This document shows, in pieces, positions 16,697-18,495 of a stretch of 18,495 bases of DNA (the first letter of the stretch is position 1; each line of letters starts with the position of its first letter). The notes below the pieces were generated by a model. The model did not search any database. It was not told the origin of the DNA and saw only the letters and a list, made by a program, of their open reading frames with translations. The stretch is from a bacterium UBP2_UBA2255 (GTDB lineage: Bacteria > Edwardsbacteria > AC1 > EtOH8). The translations under genes were made by a program, and so were the position numbers. Where the stretch lies: NCBI GenBank assembly GCA_002347565.1, contig DDXR01000079.1, forward strand, positions 1 through 18,495, in the 5' to 3' direction.

Positions 16697-16709
16697 CGCA
16701 CGATCCGCA

Positions 16710-17213
16710 TCAGAGCTTGAAGGAAACGCCCAAGGACAGGTAATACGGGTAGCCGACCCGGCAGGTGCCGGAGGTCTTGGGGTTGAAGAAGTAATTGCAT
16801 CCCGCGCTCAGGCCCAATACCATTCGGCTTCTCGACGTGGCCGCCCCGTGCCAATTGTCGTACCCCGGAGCCCAGTGCCACGAACCGGAGACGAGTTCGT
16901 ATCCCAATACCAGGCCGGCGAAGGGATCGACCTTGTCGGCGGGCATGAAATGCCAGTTGGCCTGCCCCCCCAGCACGATGAAGCTGTACGATACGTCGCC
17001 GTAGTAGTAGTCGAACGATTCGCTGGACCATCCCACCAGCGCCCCGCCGCCGATGTTCTTATGGAACCCGTGCTCGAACTGCCCGCCCAGCATCAGATCG
17101 TGGTACCCGAACCCGACCAGCGGCCCCATCATGTTCTCCTGTTCACGGTACCCCGTGGCAGACGCGAGCGTTGCGGACATCATCAGGCATAATAGATACG
17201 CGGTCCTTTTCAT
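16710..17213 (-). CDS. Small outer-membrane beta-barrel protein
   Basis: The protein has 167 residues with a signal peptide (about 1-20, ASATG). The mature part of about 147 residues alternates hydrophobic and polar residues, rich in Gly and aromatics (for example FGYHDLMLGGQFEHGF, SYSFIVLGGQANWHF), and ends in LSLGVSFKL, an aromatic strand typical of the last barrel strand. An 8-strand OmpX/OmpA-like barrel would fit the size. The start is supported by GAGGTG 8-13 bases upstream. It has its own promoter and terminator, so it is a single-gene unit. No specific ligand or substrate can be read from the sequence. Confidence 0.78.
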   Translation of the reverse strand: MKRTAYLLCLMMSATLASATGYREQENMMGPLVGFGYHDLMLGGQFEHGFHKNIGGGALVGWSSESFDYYYGDVSYSFIVLGGQANWHFMPADKVDPFAGLVLGYELVSGSWHWAPGYDNWHGAATSRSRMVLGLSAGCNYFFNPKTSGTCRVGYPYYLSLGVSFKL

Positions 17214-17262
17214 GCGGGCACCTCATCCCTATCGTATTGCATCACTGCGGTGTTGCCGGGTA

Positions 17263-17291
17263 ATGATAGCATGAAATGCCGGGCCCGTCAA
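17263..17291 (-). promoter_or_regulatory. Sigma70 promoter of the 167-aa barrel gene
   Basis: On the minus strand TTGACG (17291-17286), a 17-bp spacer and TATCAT (17268-17263) are seen, with TGC immediately before as an extended -10. The predicted start is near 17256, giving a leader of about 43 bases. A small GCAT-GAA-ATGC dyad lies within the spacer next to the -10. Confidence 0.75.
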
Positions 17292-17320
17292 GGGCCTGCG
17301 TTACTTCAACCTCGGGCACG

Positions 17321-17348
17321 AAAAAAAGCGGGGGTCACCCCCCGCTTT
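17321..17348 (-). terminator. Intrinsic terminator of the 184-aa barrel gene
   Basis: Ten-base arms AAAGCGGGGG (17325-17334) and CCCCCGCTTT (17339-17348) surround TCAC; on the minus strand a run of seven U residues (17327-17321) follows. It begins 13 bases after the stop of the barrel gene. Confidence 0.92.
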
Positions 17349-17361
17349 CCCACGGTCCGGA

Positions 17362-17916
17362 TCACTTCAGGAAGTACTTGATGCCGGCCGATATCACCAG
17401 GCTGTTCGAGCTCTCGCCCTCGGAGAAGATGCTCTCGAAACCGCCGGCGATGTCAAAATTCATCTTCTCGCCCATCGGTATTTCGAAACCAGCACCGAGG
17501 TCGATGCCGAAGTAGGTCTCGCTCGCCGACGCGCTGAAGCCCCCCACCGTCGCCTCGGCCTTGAACATGTGCAGGCCGGTCTTGGCCATGGCGTAGGGCT
17601 TCATCTTGCCCTCGCCGAAATAATACTTGGCGCCGACCAGGATCGGCATGTCGGAGTAGCTGTATTCGTACTGCATGCCGTACAGCGTGCCGGACTCGCC
17701 GCCGAAGGAGACGTAGCCGACGGTGCCGGTCAGGTTGACGTTGGGCTTCCACTGGTACTCGAACTGCGGCAGGATGCCGAAGCCGGTGTTGGCGACATCG
17801 CCGAAATCGCCCATCGGGAGATAGATGCCCACGTTCCCGCCCAGGCTCATCTTGCCCTGCGCCGAGGCCATCGTGGCAACCGCCAGCAGGCAGACCAGGA
17901 CCGCCAGTCTCTTCAT
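17362..17916 (-). CDS. Outer-membrane beta-barrel protein (OMP_b-brl type)
   Basis: The protein has 184 residues with a signal peptide (about 1-19, MASAQ). The mature chain shows the pattern of an 8-strand barrel: GGNVGIYLPMGDFGDV, then repeated amphipathic strands such as NVNLTGTVGYVSFGG and MPILVGAKYYFGEGKMKPYAMAKTG, and a last strand, LVISAGIKYFLK. This matches the outer-membrane beta-barrel (OMP_b-brl) style seen in many FCB and related bacteria. The start at 17916 has GGAG 8-11 bases upstream; a longer reading from 17967 has no signal at the right place and would begin at the promoter -10 box. It is probably a structural or adhesion porin-like protein; function unknown. Confidence 0.82.
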   Translation of the reverse strand: MKRLAVLVCLLAVATMASAQGKMSLGGNVGIYLPMGDFGDVANTGFGILPQFEYQWKPNVNLTGTVGYVSFGGESGTLYGMQYEYSYSDMPILVGAKYYFGEGKMKPYAMAKTGLHMFKAEATVGGFSASASETYFGIDLGAGFEIPMGEKMNFDIAGGFESIFSEGESSNSLVISAGIKYFLK

Positions 17917-17966
17917 GGTGTTCGCTCCGTGACTAATGTGATGTTGGGTGGTGGTTGATTGACACA

Positions 17967-17996
17967 ATGATACGGGAAATCCGGCGCGGATGTCAA
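17967..17996 (-). promoter_or_regulatory. Sigma70 promoter of the 184-aa barrel gene
   Basis: On the minus strand TTGACA (17996-17991), an 18-bp spacer and TATCAT (17972-17967) are seen. The predicted start is near 17960, about 44 bases before the ATG. The -10 is identical to that of the neighbouring barrel gene. Confidence 0.78.
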
Positions 17997-18023
17997 GGGG
18001 GTGCCCGTTTTTTTTCCGCGCCG
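17982..18023. repeat. Inverted repeat flanking the -35 box
   Basis: Nine-base perfect arms CGGCGCGGA (17982-17990) and TCCGCGCCG (18015-18023) surround 24 bases that hold the -35 hexamer and a run of eight T. It may be an operator, or a stem in any RNA made across it; no protein can be named. Confidence 0.45.
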
Positions 18024-18036
18024 TTCCATTTTGAGA

Positions 18037-18066
18037 AGCGGAGCCGCCCGCCGGGCGGTCTCCGCT
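18037..18066 (-). terminator. Hairpin after the 31-aa protein gene
   Basis: Arms AGCGGAGCCGCCCG (18037-18050) and CGGGCGGTCTCCGCT (18052-18066) pair over 14 bp with one bulged base. It begins 7 bases past the stop of the small gene, but the minus-strand tail TCTCAAAATGG is not U-rich, so termination may be incomplete. Confidence 0.55.
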
Positions 18067-18073
18067 CCATCTG

Positions 18074-18169
18074 CTACCGGATCTTCTTCTTGTGCCGGTT
18101 GGCTCTCAGGCGCTTCTTGCGCTTGTGCGTGGCGATCTTGTGCCGTTTGCGCTTACGTCCACAGGGCAT
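18074..18169 (-). CDS. AURKAIP1/COX24-domain small basic protein (31 aa)
   Basis: The sequence begins MPCGRKRKRHKIATHKRKKR and ends in a Lys/Arg/His-rich tail, HKKKIR: 31 residues, about two thirds Lys, Arg or His. It matches the short AURKAIP1/COX24-type proteins known from Bacteroidetes and relatives, which are relatives of mitochondrial ribosomal mS38 and are thought to sit on the ribosome. An AAAGGAG site lies 12 bases upstream of the ATG, slightly far but clear. It is downstream of the HU/IHF-family gene, 112 bases away, and is easily missed because of its size. The ribosomal role is family knowledge, not shown here. Confidence 0.87.
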   Translation of the reverse strand: MPCGRKRKRHKIATHKRKKRLRANRHKKKIR

Positions 18170-18281
18170 GTCGGATGTCACTCCTTTTATTTTTTCCTTG
18201 ATGTTGCGGTGTTACGACGATGGGAAGATGAGAAAATCGTGGCGTCCCACCTTCGCGACGTCGTCCGTTCGTGGGGCACGG

Positions 18282-18495
18282 TCACTTCTGCGAGACCAGC
18301 GCCTTCAGCTCGTTCGACGCCTGGAACACCGGCGTCAGCCGGGCCGGGATCTGCACGGTCTGCTCGGGCTTCTTGGGATTGCGCGCCAGCCGCGGCTTGC
18401 GCTCCTTGACCTTGAACCGGCCGAACCCGCGGATCTCGATGTTCCTGTTTTCGGAGAGCGTCTTCATGATCGCGTCCAGGAACGAGTCGACGATC
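18282..18495 (-). CDS. HU/IHF-family DNA-binding protein (5' partial)
   Basis: The reading frame is open to the window edge; 71 residues are visible, about the last three quarters of a 90-100-aa HU/IHF protein. The internal Met at 18467 is not the start, because the codons before it read IVDSFLDAI, which is the family's N-terminal helix. The DNA-binding arm is present: NIEIRGFGRFKVKERKPR, then RNPKKPEQTVQIPAR with the conserved Pro at the arm tip region, and PVFQASNELKALV. This protein bends and packages DNA; an IHF-like member could assist sigma54 promoters such as the one at 11.8 kb, but that link is speculation. Confidence 0.92.
   Translation of the reverse strand, partial: IVDSFLDAIMKTLSENRNIEIRGFGRFKVKERKPRLARNPKKPEQTVQIPARLTPVFQASNELKALVSQK

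Noticed and set aside
18005..18015. A run of eight T on the plus strand as a terminator for a plus-strand gene
   Set aside because: There is no plus-strand gene upstream and no compact GC stem directly before the T run; it lies upstream of a minus-strand promoter.
18190..18281. A short GTG-started frame directly after the HU/IHF stop codon (begins MPHERTTSRRW, about 30 codons)
   Set aside because: No clear ribosome binding site beyond the HU coding end, unrecognised composition, and it ends within the A-rich leader of the 31-aa gene.

Overview
The window is GC-rich (about 65-75% in most coding stretches by hand count) with strong third-position GC and no mobile elements, rRNA, tRNA or CRISPR. 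It looks like an uncultivated or poorly studied Gram-negative lineage near the FCB superphylum. Support: a secreted protein with a type IX-like (FlgD-fold) C-terminal sorting domain; a 31-aa AURKAIP1/COX24-type basic protein of the kind seen in Bacteroidetes; two outer-membrane barrels; and periplasmic Spy-like proteins. Against Bacteroidetes proper are clear Shine-Dalgarno sites and sigma70-type promoters (TTGACA with TATCAT or TATTCT). The phylum assignment is inference only.

Layout. (1) Positions 1-3558, plus strand: the 3' part of a giant secreted beta-rich protein ending in a sorting domain, then a strong terminator. Everything else lies on the minus strand, so transcription converges near 3.6-3.75 kb. 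(2) Positions 14179-3758: a type IV pilus tip cassette. Reading along the minus strand it has a membrane-anchored sigma54 activator, an AT-rich control region with a good sigma54 (-24/-12) promoter, four prepilins (GspH/FimT, PilV, PilW and PilX types), a 1191-aa PilY1-like tip adhesin, and three further exported proteins (unknown, lipoprotein, DUF1573) coupled to the end of the operon. (3) Positions 16609-14286: an ECF sigma factor, a probable one-pass anti-sigma factor and a Spy-like protein in an overlapping operon, followed by a second, His/Cys-rich Spy/ZraP-like protein; a likely envelope or metal-stress module. (4) Positions 17916-16710: two small outer-membrane beta-barrel genes, each with its own consensus promoter and intrinsic terminator. 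(5) Positions 18495-18074: an HU/IHF-family gene cut by the window edge and a 31-aa ribosome-associated-type basic protein.

How it works together (inference). The activator has an N-terminal transmembrane sensor and a PAS domain, with the AAA+ and Fis domains in the same chain, and no receiver domain. It could sense an envelope signal and directly switch on the minor pilin/PilY1 operon from the sigma54 promoter 35 bp upstream of the first prepilin gene. The activator itself appears to be made from a near-consensus sigma70 promoter placed so that the mRNA would be leaderless. The prepilins would form the pilus tip complex, PilY1 would be the calcium-dependent adhesin at the tip, and the three 3' genes are candidate accessory envelope proteins.
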